DNA of 52,495 nucleotides, taken from positions 1-52,495 of the forward strand of contig WTGB01000043.1 of NCBI GenBank assembly GCA_011523735.1, read 5' to 3'. The DNA is from Chloroflexota bacterium. GTDB lineage: Bacteria; Chloroflexota; Anaerolineae; Aggregatilineales; Phototrophicaceae. Below the pieces are notes generated by a model. That model was given only the letters and a program-made list of their open reading frames with translations, searched no databases and was not told where the DNA came from. Below, one piece after another: positions 1 to 7,732 of the stretch (its first letter is position 1; every line of letters begins with the position of its first letter). A program made the translations under genes and the position numbers.

Positions 1-56
1 GGGAGAGTATGCCGCTGCCAACACTTCTCTACCACGCCACTCCTTCTTTTTTTGTT

Positions 57-62
57 TATAAT
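57..62 (+). promoter_or_regulatory. -10-like box upstream of first glycosyltransferase gene
   Basis: A perfect TATAAT lies 58 bases before the ATG at 120. No convincing -35 hexamer is seen at the proper distance, so this is only a candidate promoter. Confidence 0.3.
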
Positions 63-119
63 GAACTAACATTCACACAGACGATGTAACTTCCACCCGG
101 AACAAGCCGCCTCATTGCC

Positions 120-2000
120 ATGCGCCGTCAAGAAACTGTCGCACTCCTCTTATGCCTGCTCATTTTCTATGCGATAGGCCTCACAAATCTGAATAGCAAG
201 CCCATTACCCTCGACGACCTCGACTCCATAAAGCACATATACGGTCGGTCGCACAACGAATCTTTCAGCTTGCGCCAGACTCTTGAAAGCGTAGCCGATC
301 TTAGTCCGGAGCATGCCCCGGCATACTATCTAATCTTGAATGTCTGGCGTAGGCTCGTGGGCGATGATTTGTTCTTGGCACGCCTTCTTTCCGTGTACTT
401 TAGCCTGGTCGCATTAGCCATTGTTAATCAGCTCACGCTTCTGACGGGGGATCGGCTCGTTGCCGTCGCTGCTCCTTGGGTCTTGGCGTTTCTGGCCTAT
501 CCCCAATACTATTCGCAGATCGCGCGGGTTTACGCGCTATTGCCGCTAATCTGTGGCTGGGTGCTTTTGTCGTATTGGCAATTGCTAAGAACAACCTCAG
601 TATCACGCTGGAAATGGCTGTCTTTCTCCGCATCCGTTGCGACTATCCTGTACGTTCACTACGTCGGAATCTTACTGCTGGCGGCTCTCGTAGCCTACCA
701 TACGCTGTTTGCGCAAAAAGTCCGCCGCTGGTGGTATGTGGTCTTTGTCATGGCTGCCTCCAGCCTGCCTTTCACGCTCTGGTTGCCAGTCTTTATCCGA
801 GGCTTTACGCGCAGCCAACCCTCTCTGACAAAAGCTGTGTTGTCCTTGCCAGAAGCATTTTCGGCTCTTCTGCGAATATATTCCAACGGACTTTGGTTCA
901 TTCCACTTGTCGCAGCCGCACTGCTTATTCTCAACCGCATGCGTCTGAAAGACGCCGAAAGATACCTGGCAGTGATTGCCTTCGCTCTTTTATCGATTCT
1001 ATTGATCGCCAATGAAGTCTCGCCAATTCTTATTGCGCGGCGGATGCGATACACAGTGGTATTGGCTGTGCCTCTGAGTTGCGCTCTTGCTATCGCCATT
1101 GGCCAGTTGCCCTTCCGGCGAATGCTCTGCCTTCCTCTACTCGCTCTCTGGATAGTTTCTTCAGCTTCTTTCCTTGGATCGCAAGATCTGCAAATCTATA
1201 CGAATCGGCGCGCACTGGACCTAAACATGGTTCCACACTATCAAGACTTCATTTACGAAGCCAACAATTTACCTGGCTATAACGAACCCATTCTGAGTTT
1301 CCATCCTCGGCATTCAGGGGCAACGCGCATCATGCTGCCTTATTACCGACGACAGCTCTCGGATTGGACGCATGTGGTGCATATGTCTCGTGACGCTCAG
1401 GGCTCACTGATCTTGGAAAGTTCTTTGTCTACGTATGCCTCTCCCGAATCAATCGCAGATAACAGTCATGGTATCTGGGTGCTACATAATCCGACTAAGA
1501 CAAGCGAATCTACGCTGGACGGGGATTTCGGCTGGTTCACTCAACAATTCAATTTCTGCAAACGTTATGTTGAAAAGCCGGAGAACATTATCGACTTTTA
1601 TCTGAAATCACCCATTCCTTGCGCGCTCGTCACTGATGAGCAGCCCTTTGCCATCCGCTATGACAACGGCACTGAGCTTGGTAACCTGGCATACGAACTG
1701 CAATCCGATTCGCTTACGGTATATCTAAGATGGTCGCATGCAGTTGACAGAGTCTATTCTTTTACCTTGCAGATTTTTGACGAAAGAGCGAACAAGGTGG
1801 GGCAAACTGACAGAGTTATCAGCGGCGACCCCATCGACATCGACATATTCGATTTGGCAGGTCTTTCGGCGGGAGACTATGTCGTCAAGCTCATTGTTTA
1901 CGACCGCGAATCGAAGGCGAGCCAACCCGGTCTACTCCTAAGTGACCTGCAGCCATTTGAACGCGCGGTGGATGTTCTCCGGTTTTCCATACCCGAATGA
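120..2000 (+). CDS. GT39-like (GT-C fold) membrane glycosyltransferase with C-terminal extracytoplasmic domain
   Basis: Predicted 626-residue integral membrane protein. The N-terminal ~360 residues hold about ten hydrophobic segments. An acidic pair (LDDLDS) follows the first one, where GT-C enzymes of the PMT/ArnT type keep their catalytic aspartate; they transfer sugars from polyprenyl-phosphate donors outside the cytoplasmic membrane. Residues ~400-626 are hydrophilic, with a block starting GIWVLHNP, two spaced cysteines (FCKRYV and IPC) and a YDNGTEL segment that begins a beta-rich tail. The gene at 5812 is a close full-length paralogue, and both the 836-residue protein at 7733 and the protein at 44785 share the C-terminal part. 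The ATG at 120 is the first good start. Acceptor and donor sugars cannot be read from the sequence. Confidence 0.8.
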   Translation: MRRQETVALLLCLLIFYAIGLTNLNSKPITLDDLDSIKHIYGRSHNESFSLRQTLESVADLSPEHAPAYYLILNVWRRLVGDDLFLARLLSVYFSLVALAIVNQLTLLTGDRLVAVAAPWVLAFLAYPQYYSQIARVYALLPLICGWVLLSYWQLLRTTSVSRWKWLSFSASVATILYVHYVGILLLAALVAYHTLFAQKVRRWWYVVFVMAASSLPFTLWLPVFIRGFTRSQPSLTKAVLSLPEAFSALLRIYSNGLWFIPLVAAALLILNRMRLKDAERYLAVIAFALLSILLIANEVSPILIARRMRYTVVLAVPLSCALAIAIGQLPFRRMLCLPLLALWIVSSASFLGSQDLQIYTNRRALDLNMVPHYQDFIYEANNLPGYNEPILSFHPRHSGATRIMLPYYRRQLSDWTHVVHMSRDAQGSLILESSLSTYASPESIADNSHGIWVLHNPTKTSESTLDGDFGWFTQQFNFCKRYVEKPENIIDFYLKSPIPCALVTDEQPFAIRYDNGTELGNLAYELQSDSLTVYLRWSHAVDRVYSFTLQIFDERANKVGQTDRVISGDPIDIDIFDLAGLSAGDYVVKLIVYDRESKASQPGLLLSDLQPFERAVDVLRFSIPE

Positions 2001-2079
2001 TTTTTGACTGCAAATATACAGTCGCCAATGCTTCATTCTCCAACCGGGCCTTCTTAATGTTCGCTTGGGCATACGTTTG

Positions 2080-2982
2080 TCAAACGGGGAACAACTGAAA
2101 TCGGAAGAAGTAGATGATGCCAAATATCACATGCAACCCAAATAAAGAGGCAACTACTGCAAATCGCATTGAAAGGCGACCCCTCGTCCCGTGTCCATCT
2201 TGCAGTTTCCTCCGGCGCTCCGCGACACGTCTTTCCACAAGGAATTGCACTGAAGCATACATCAGCGCAAAAATGACGCTGTAAGCTGTCCAATTAAAAT
2301 TGCTGTGATAGAAACGCCAACTGTTTTCAGTGAGGAAATACATATACCCCAGCCCGACAAAGAATATCAGCCAAGACATGTTCAGATATGTGTGTTTCCG
2401 CGCTTCCGAAAAGTACAACACATATACGCTCAGCGGAAATGCTAGCGACAAGATCAGCCGGATGGGAATCTGCCATATTGGCAGCCAAAGTCTCAGTAAA
2501 GTAAACAGCCCAAACTGGATTCCGCCGCCGTCTTCATATGTGATGAGGTATTGCAGAGCGAGCAAAACTGCGCCGGGCAATATTATTCCCAGAAACAGCA
2601 GTGCCCAATCGACCGGTTGGCTTTTCACGACACGATAAGCTACGAGCAGACAAAGTCCCGGTATCAAGGCAATGAGATTGCTCGGCTTTGCAAGAGTAGC
2701 CAGTGATATGAGACTGGCTGTCAACAGCAGGAAAAAAATGCGCTGATTGACATCGCGATAGCGGCTGCCATCGACAATCCGGAGCGACAAAAGCGATACT
2801 GGCACAATAAACAGGCGCAAAGCATTATAGGTCGGGCTGTGCCATATTGTAGGATTGACATAGCCTGTCATATGCGGATCGTCCATCCAAATGCTGATCG
2901 GAGATATGATGAAGAGACAGAGCGACAGTATGAGAATCGCAGACTCCCTAACGTAGCCATTCGCCGATCGCTTGAGCAAAGC
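2080..2982 (-). pseudogene. C-terminal part (300 codons) of a membrane protein gene split by an IS1595-type element
   Basis: This is the 3' portion of a gene whose 5' part lies at 5045-5314. The reading frame runs out of the inverted repeat of the mobile element, so its apparent ATG at 3015 and first residues are IS-derived. Joining codon 90 of the upstream part directly to this part restores an uninterrupted 390-codon frame. The fragment has about eight hydrophobic helices and a basic cytoplasmic-looking tail (ERRVAERRRK). It resembles polytopic GT-C or polymer-related membrane proteins in hydropathy, but I do not recognise a family. Its place among glycosyltransferase genes suggests an envelope polysaccharide role. 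A truncated product could still be made from the IS-borne start, but is unlikely to work. Confidence 0.85.
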
Positions 2983-2990
2983 AAAAAGAA
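2983..2990. repeat. Left 8-bp target site duplication (AAAAAGAA)
   Basis: AAAAAGAA directly precedes the left inverted repeat and is repeated exactly at 5045-5052 after the right one. Eight bases is the duplication length known for the IS1595 family. Confidence 0.93.
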
Positions 2991-3014
2991 GGGAACTACC
3001 AAGAATAGTAACCA
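2991..3014 (+). repeat. Left terminal inverted repeat of the IS1595-type element
   Basis: These 24 bases starting GGGAACTACC match the reverse complement of 5021-5044 without mismatch. Identity ends at base 25. Confidence 0.93.
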
Positions 3015-3053
3015 TAGGGATTGATATACCTAGATCACGCTGACAGTGGGCGT

Positions 3054-3248
3054 TAAGATCGCTGAGATGGGGTAGCTACGCGGTTCAAAGAGCTACTAGA
3101 ACGTGCAGCCAAGATTGATTGTGCCATCGGACACAATCACAATGACTAGCACGAACACGTAGCGAAGTAGTTCGTGGTTCATTGTTCTTCCCTCCTTTCG
3201 GGGGGCTAGGACGAGGGTGGGCGTAGCTACTCCATGTCAGCGATCTTA
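3054..3248. repeat. Long imperfect inverted repeat (28-bp arms) in the 5' region of the IS
   Basis: The left arm 3054-3081 begins TAAGATCGCTGA and the right arm 3221-3248 is its reverse complement with 26 of 28 positions matching. The ~140 bases between contain further stem-forming pairs: GATTGTG at 3117-3123 with CACAATC at 3132-3138, and CCTCC with GGGGGG around 3191-3206. Transcribed in either direction, this would fold into one large hairpin. It encloses the 28-codon reverse-strand frame at 3096-3182. The function is unknown; a structured regulatory RNA, or insulation of the transposase from outside transcription, would fit. Confidence 0.75.
3096..3182 (-). CDS. Candidate 28-residue hydrophobic micropeptide inside the IS
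   Basis: ATG at 3182 is preceded by AAAGGAGG (3191-3198) at an ideal 8-base spacing, the strongest ribosome binding site in the element. The 28-codon frame encodes a peptide starting MNHELLRY, followed by a run of V, I and L residues (about ten) and a polar end with one cysteine. This is the profile of a tiny single-pass membrane peptide, as in type I toxins or leader peptides. It lies in the loop of the long inverted repeat 3054-3248. The first eleven bases (ATGAACCACGA) also occur at 3396 in the transposase frame. I recognise no family, and expression is not shown. Confidence 0.45.
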   Translation of the reverse strand: MNHELLRYVFVLVIVIVSDGTINLGCTF

Positions 3249-3291
3249 GGGCAAGCAGCATCTCGCAACAAGCTGCAACATCGAAAAAGCT

Positions 3292-3317
3292 CGACGATCA
3301 AATTTGATCGTCGTTTT
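3292..3317 (+). terminator. Perfect 22-bp palindrome followed by TTTT, upstream of the transposase
   Basis: The palindrome is symmetric around AAATTT (3292-3313) and is followed by four T residues. This is a plausible factor-independent terminator that would block incoming transcription into the transposase. A dyad operator is the alternative reading. Confidence 0.5.
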
Positions 3318-3371
3318 GTCGACGGGCAAATCTAGTTTCACCTTTTTCCTGAAAAAGTCATTGCTTGCGCA

Positions 3372-4364
3372 ATGGCTTTTATTTATCGTGGTCAAATGAA
3401 CCACGAGAATGTGTTTGATATGTCCACCCAACTTAGCATATTGCAGTTAATGGATATGTTCCCTGACGACGAAACGGCAGAACGCTGGTTCGTTAGCAAG
3501 AGGTGGCCGGACGGGGTTTGCTGTCCGCACTGCCAGAGTAAGAACGTACAGGAGAAGACAACACATCCGAGAATGCCATTTCGATGTAGGACTTGTCGGA
3601 AGTTTTTCAGCGTCAAATCCAATTGCTTCATGGAAAACTCGAAGATAGGCTATCGCGCATGGGCGTTAGCAATTTACCTAATGATTTCACACGTGAAGGG
3701 CGTGTCGAGCCTCCAGTTGCACAAGGAATTAGGCGTTGCGCAGGAGACTGCCTGGTTCATGGAGCACCGTATACGCAATGCTTGGGATGCCGACTCCATA
3801 AAGTTCTCTGGCGAGGTTGAAGTAGATGAGTGTTTCATCGGCGGTCTCGAGCGCAATAAACATGCCAATAAGAGACTTCGTCAAGGGGGAGGCACTGCGG
3901 GCAAGTTTGTTGTAGTCGGAGTCTATGATCGTGATAGTCGCATGGTAGCTGCGAAGGTGGTAGAAGACACCAAGAGTACCACGCTCCAGAAGTTTGTGAC
4001 GGAACACACAACTCGCGAGGCAATCGTCAATACAGATGAGGCGAGAGCCTATTGGGGCCTGCCACGTCGTCGCAAGGTCGTTGACCATCAAGCCAAGCAA
4101 TACTCAATTCCTGAAACTGGAGCGACCACCAATCGGATCGAGTCATTCTGGGCGATCATTAAACGAGCATACAAAGGGACGTATCATTGGATGTCAGGAA
4201 AACATCTCCAGCGATACGTCGACGAATTTGTGTGGCGAGCTAACAATCGCGAGCTCGATGCTGAGGATCGCATGGCGCAGACTGTCCGCGATGGTGTCGG
4301 AAAGCGCCTGCGCTACAAAGACTTGATCGCCGAGGCGGATAAACGGCTCCTGTGCCGTGCCTGA
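3372..4364 (+). CDS. IS1595-family transposase
   Basis: DDE transposase that catalyses cut or copy of its own element. Counted from 3372, a zinc ribbon is formed by C51-x2-C54 and C72-x2-C75. The catalytic core shows D152 in VEVDE, D222 in NTDEARAY and E257 in NRIESFW, followed by the typical basic stretch and the WRANNR signature of ISXO2-like/IS1595 enzymes. Length is normal for the family (~300-330). The start is uncertain: no good ribosome binding site precedes 3372, 3396 or 3420, and family alignments usually begin near the MSTQLS start (3420). A hairpin terminator follows at 4468. Both ends of the element are intact, so it could be active. Confidence 0.92.
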   Translation: MAFIYRGQMNHENVFDMSTQLSILQLMDMFPDDETAERWFVSKRWPDGVCCPHCQSKNVQEKTTHPRMPFRCRTCRKFFSVKSNCFMENSKIGYRAWALAIYLMISHVKGVSSLQLHKELGVAQETAWFMEHRIRNAWDADSIKFSGEVEVDECFIGGLERNKHANKRLRQGGGTAGKFVVVGVYDRDSRMVAAKVVEDTKSTTLQKFVTEHTTREAIVNTDEARAYWGLPRRRKVVDHQAKQYSIPETGATTNRIESFWAIIKRAYKGTYHWMSGKHLQRYVDEFVWRANNRELDAEDRMAQTVRDGVGKRLRYKDLIAEADKRLLCRA

Positions 4365-4467
4365 CGACTACACGTCCACAACGTAGGCACAAGCGCTTTG
4401 CTTTGAAGCGAATACGAGGTATCTTTCTGGACGACATAAGTAATCTCCCAAAATACTATTGTCATAA

Positions 4468-4504
4468 GCATCCGAGTTGCCTGCACAACTCGGATGCGTC
4501 TTTA
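4468..4504 (+). terminator. Factor-independent terminator after the transposase
   Basis: A 12-bp perfect stem (GCATCCGAGTTG with CAACTCGGATGC) closes a 6-base loop, followed by GTCTTTA. It separates the transposase from the two downstream passenger genes, which therefore probably have their own promoter. Confidence 0.75.
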
Positions 4505-4620
4505 TACGTGCATCATCTTATCCGACGCTAGTCTCATTCGTCAACAGCGCCATACAGTTATGGCTTTTATCGCGTTTATTTGATAACATAACGCTATGCT
4601 AAACTCGGAGAAACCTAGCA

Positions 4621-4812
4621 ATGACCAACGATGACAAGCGCAAGCCAGCGAAAGCTGTAGCCAACGATCCAAAAGAAGCCGACCAAATTCTCGATCCACC
4701 AGAACGCATTGATGCTACAGTAGACGAAGTTCTCGGCAAGCTCTTTAACACCACACCAGAGCAGATTGAAGAATGGGAATCAGAACAGGAGCGCAATAGT
4801 CATGGCAAATGA
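4621..4812 (+). CDS. Small acidic passenger protein of the IS, 63 aa
   Basis: Short charged protein with a lysine-rich start (DDKRKPAKAV), then a DPPERIDATVDEVLGKLF segment and a glutamate-rich C-terminus. A CGGAG ribosome binding site lies upstream of the ATG. No signal peptide or membrane helix is present. Its end overlaps the start of the next gene by 11 bases in another frame, so the two are probably translated together. It lies inside the inverted repeats and therefore travels with the element. I do not recognise a family; the compact two-gene layout recalls regulator or antitoxin-like cassettes, but nothing in the sequence proves this. Confidence 0.6.
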   Translation: MTNDDKRKPAKAVANDPKEADQILDPPERIDATVDEVLGKLFNTTPEQIEEWESEQERNSHGK

Positions 4813-5005
4813 ATTACATAACATAGAATACCACTTGCGAAACATAGACAGCAACCTCTCCAGCCTGGAGATGACCCTCTCCAACCTGGAGGCACACCAG
4901 GCCGACCACGGTACAACTCTATACAGAATAGCAGACGCTCTGGAAGCACTGGTGCACCATCTCGAATCGTCCAAAGCAAGTGCTGAAATCAAAGGCACTG
5001 ACTAA
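4802..5005 (+). CDS. Small coiled-coil passenger protein of the IS, 67 aa
   Basis: Starts at MANELHNIEY within the last codons of the preceding small gene (coupled start); an in-frame start at 4766 is possible but lies deep in that gene. The sequence shows hydrophobic residues at heptad spacing from residue ~5 to ~55 (IEYHLRNIDSNLSSLEMTL and following), which predicts a dimeric or trimeric coiled coil. There is no catalytic motif. It ends 16 bases before the right inverted repeat. The function is unknown; a partner of the 63-residue protein is the simplest guess. Confidence 0.6.
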   Translation: MANELHNIEYHLRNIDSNLSSLEMTLSNLEAHQADHGTTLYRIADALEALVHHLESSKASAEIKGTD

Positions 5006-5020
5006 TTTCGCCTTTGCCAG

Positions 5021-5044
5021 TGGTTACTATTCTTGGTAGTTCCC
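5021..5044 (-). repeat. Right terminal inverted repeat of the IS1595-type element
   Basis: Exact reverse complement of 2991-3014. In the disrupted gene it supplies five foreign codons (GNYQE) and a stop. Confidence 0.93.
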
Positions 5045-5052
5045 AAAAAGAA
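5045..5052. repeat. Right 8-bp target site duplication (AAAAAGAA)
   Basis: Second copy of the 8-bp target sequence. On the minus strand it encodes the end of an ILF triplet, and the left copy restarts the frame with the same bases. Confidence 0.93.
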
Positions 5053-5314
5053 TCAATAGCAGCGGCGACATGAATGTGATCATCGAAAAAACATTCACAG
5101 AAAATGCCGATGCATTTGGTATTAGTTTGTTATAAATGAGTATTGTGGCGGGGTACAGCACATGCGCCAGATGAACTTTATCGGGCAACTCCAGCGCATT
5201 TTTGTAGTGAAGGTTAAAGTCTGTCCTAGTTGCCGCTGAAGCGCTTGCGACAACTGGGATGATGATAAGCAGACTCAAAACAAACAGAATGAAGTATGGA
5301 ACGATTCTACGCAA
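5045..5314 (-). pseudogene. N-terminal part (90 codons) of the membrane protein gene split by the IS
   Basis: Starts at a TTG codon (5314) preceded by an AGGG-rich site; no in-frame ATG lies between it and an upstream stop. It encodes a first membrane helix or signal anchor (MRRIVPYFILFVLSLLIIIP), a soluble loop beginning TRTDFNLHYKNALELPDK, and a second helix that is cut after LLLILF. The continuation is at 2080-2982 and resumes with ALLKRSANGY in the same frame. The loop with acidic residues after the first helix is what polytopic GT-C glycosyltransferases show, but the family is not certain. Whether loss of this gene alters surface glycans is unknown. Confidence 0.85.
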
Positions 5315-5811
5315 TCCCTCGCCCTTCCATTAACGACCTAGATACTGCTCGCATAGACGAACAGCATTTTCAATCTTAGCAGAATAAGCAATTTATGCCT
5401 GCCATATCCGAAAACGCTTGAGACTTCAGCCAGTGCGAACATCGAACAGGCGCAATTGAATCGCTGAATACACTTATGAAAAATTGCAACAAGCGAGTGT
5501 TCCGGAGGGAAAATCCGAGACGAAACATGTAATAGCTATGACACACCGAGTAGTGAGTTCCCTTGCGCGTCATATCATACTTGCGAACCTGGGAGAAACC
5601 AAGATTCCGATCCTGCCCGATGATTGGATTGCGACCGGGCGGTGTTCTCGCGTATCCTTAACCCAGCAGTTAAGCCTGCAGACGCAGATGGACGGCAGCG
5701 GAGACGATGCGGGGGAGTTTGTCGCCGTCGACACTTTACTATTCTGCACCACTCACTTTTTCATTATCTTAACGCTGTCAATACATCCGCCTGCCATCTG
5801 AGTGCCATCGG
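5315..5811. other. Intergenic stretch between divergent genes, nothing recognised
   Basis: About 500 bases between the 5' end of the broken membrane gene and the next glycosyltransferase gene. Open frames here lack family features and ribosome binding sites. It must hold the promoters for both directions, but no clear -35/-10 pair is seen. Confidence 0.5.
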
Positions 5812-7707
5812 ATGAGATACGTCGCCAAACAAAATCTCGCGCTCGCCATCGCCGTCATCTGCCTGAATGTTTTTTTTGCCCTGGGCAGCGCCAATCTCAA
5901 AGTCTTCCCTATCGGCAATGATGAATATAATTCCCTCAGCCACGTCCAGCATCCGGAAAAAGGCGCTGTCTATAACCTCATTGAAACTGTGCAAAGCGTC
6001 ACCGAACGGAGCCAACAGCACAGCCCGCTCTATTTCCTGTTGCTCAATGTCTGGCGAACGCTGGTCGGCGCCGATCTTTTTGCGCTCCGCCTGCTATCCC
6101 TCTACCTCGGGCTGCTGACCATCGCCGTTACCTATCAGCTCGCCGCCTCATTTCGTGATCGTCAACTGGGTCTCACCGCACTGCTTGTCGCAACCTTCCT
6201 CGCCTATCATCTCTTCTACAGCCATACGGCGCGGATGTATACCCTCTTGCCGCTCATGGCGAGCTGGGTGATTTGGTCCTACTGGAAAGTCGTCAATGCG
6301 AGCGACTGCTTACCTCGCTGGCGTTGGCTATCGCTACTGGCATCAGCCGCCCTGATACTCTACTTGCATTACTTCGGCATCATCATCCTCGCCGGCATTG
6401 GGCTGTATCATCTGCTCTTCGTCGAGAAGCGCCGGACTTGGTGGCAAGTTAGCCTTCTACTATTGCTCGCCGGGTTTTGCTTTCTGCCTTGGCTCCCGGT
6501 CGCTACCGACGGATTCTCCAATCGCATCAGCCTCGCGGATACTCGCTTGCCTTTGCTCGATTCTCTGTTTACGTATTTCCTTGTTTTTTCAAATGGACTG
6601 TTCTTCTTGCCGCTGGCGGCGGCGGCGCTCGTCGCTCGCTATCATAGCTGCCTCAACAAAGCGGAGAAATTCATCCTTTTCATCACCGCCTTTACCCTCC
6701 TGTTGACAGTCCTTGCTAACGAATTTACCCCCATCCTGGTGGCGCGGCGCATGCGCTACATGACCCTTCTAACCGTGCCCTTTAGCTGCAGCCTCCCTAT
6801 CGGCCTAGGCCTGATGCCCCGCTGGAACATCATGCGGTACCCCGTGTTCTTCCTCTGGATCGCGGCCTTCATCGTCTATTCCCGCTCCGAGGATTTGCTG
6901 TTCTACGCCAACAAAATTGATCAGAATCTCCACAAAACCCCACATTACCAGGACTTCGTCTATGAGGCTGAGAACTTGCCGGGACATAATGAACTAATTC
7001 TTAGCTTCCATCCAGATACGCCAATCACCATAAGGAAGACTCTAACCTACTATCGCGCGACACTATCGAATTACGCCCATCTGGTCCACATTTCCTATGA
7101 TGATAACGATGAATTGCTCATCCAGAGCGGACTGTCAACCTATGCCACCCTAGATGCAATCGCCGAAAATGCCATCGGCATCTGGGTCACGTTTGATCCA
7201 CGACAAACAGATCTGCAGACTATGGAGGTCTATTCCAACTGGTTCAGCCAAAACTATCAAGCGTGCCGCCGTTACGTTGACAAACCCGACAGCGTCATCG
7301 ACTACTACCTTCGGTCCGATGCGCCGTGCGCGCTTGTTACCGCCGCCGAACGCTTCAGCATTCGCTACGACAATGGGACCGAACTGGACCACTTGCTCGT
7401 ACGTCGATCTTCCGATACGCTCACAGTCTATTTGCGCTGGCTGCAAACCATCGGTGAGATGTACTCCTTCACGCTGCAGGTCTTTGACAATCAGGCAAAT
7501 AAAGTCCGGCAGGTTGATCGCGTAATCAGCGGCGAACCGGTCGATATCGTCTATTTAGACATCTCGATGCTGTCCGCTAGCGAATACAGCGCCAAGCTAA
7601 TTGTCTACGACTTCGAGACCGGCGTCAGCCAACCGGGCCTGCTTGTCGACGGTGCAGTCCGTTTTGAGCGTGAAATTGAGTTTTATCGTCTGTCGATCCC
7701 AGCCTGA
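5812..7707 (+). CDS. GT39-like (GT-C fold) membrane glycosyltransferase, paralogue of the gene at 120
   Basis: 631-residue polytopic protein that aligns over its whole length with the protein at 120-2000: same acidic motif after the first helix (IGNDEYNSL), same helix layout, same NEFTPILVARRMRYM stretch, and same C-terminal domain (NWFSQNYQACRRYV, then IRYDNGTEL and QPGLL). It probably transfers a sugar from a lipid-phosphate donor on the outer face of the membrane. The two paralogues are separated by the broken membrane gene and its IS, so they probably arose by local duplication. It ends 25 bases from the convergent gene at 7733. Substrates are unknown. Confidence 0.8.
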   Translation: MRYVAKQNLALAIAVICLNVFFALGSANLKVFPIGNDEYNSLSHVQHPEKGAVYNLIETVQSVTERSQQHSPLYFLLLNVWRTLVGADLFALRLLSLYLGLLTIAVTYQLAASFRDRQLGLTALLVATFLAYHLFYSHTARMYTLLPLMASWVIWSYWKVVNASDCLPRWRWLSLLASAALILYLHYFGIIILAGIGLYHLLFVEKRRTWWQVSLLLLLAGFCFLPWLPVATDGFSNRISLADTRLPLLDSLFTYFLVFSNGLFFLPLAAAALVARYHSCLNKAEKFILFITAFTLLLTVLANEFTPILVARRMRYMTLLTVPFSCSLPIGLGLMPRWNIMRYPVFFLWIAAFIVYSRSEDLLFYANKIDQNLHKTPHYQDFVYEAENLPGHNELILSFHPDTPITIRKTLTYYRATLSNYAHLVHISYDDNDELLIQSGLSTYATLDAIAENAIGIWVTFDPRQTDLQTMEVYSNWFSQNYQACRRYVDKPDSVIDYYLRSDAPCALVTAAERFSIRYDNGTELDHLLVRRSSDTLTVYLRWLQTIGEMYSFTLQVFDNQANKVRQVDRVISGEPVDIVYLDISMLSASEYSAKLIVYDFETGVSQPGLLVDGAVRFEREIEFYRLSIPA

Positions 7708-7732
7708 AAAAGTCCCGCCACGCTAGGCTATA

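Larger units (their letters stand above)
2991..5044 (+). mobile_element. Complete IS1595-family insertion sequence, 2,054 bp, with passenger genes
   Basis: Both ends carry a perfect 24-bp inverted repeat beginning GGGAACTACC (2991-3014 and 5021-5044), bounded by an 8-bp duplication. Inside are a DDE transposase with an N-terminal zinc ribbon (3372-4364), two short overlapping genes (4621-4812, 4802-5005), two hairpin terminators, and a structured 5' region with a 28-codon reverse-strand frame. IS1595-family elements are known for carrying passenger genes. Perfect repeats and duplication point to a recent insertion. It interrupts a membrane protein gene after codon 90. The transposase reads opposite to the host gene. 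Confidence 0.93.

Noticed and set aside
3054..3248. Possible retron msr/msd, since inverted arms enclose a structured segment
   Set aside because: No reverse transcriptase lies in the element or nearby; the segment belongs to the IS.
5484..5801. Plus-strand 105-codon frame in the gap before the second glycosyltransferase gene
   Set aside because: No family features, no ribosome binding site, and an implausible amino acid mix; treated as non-coding.
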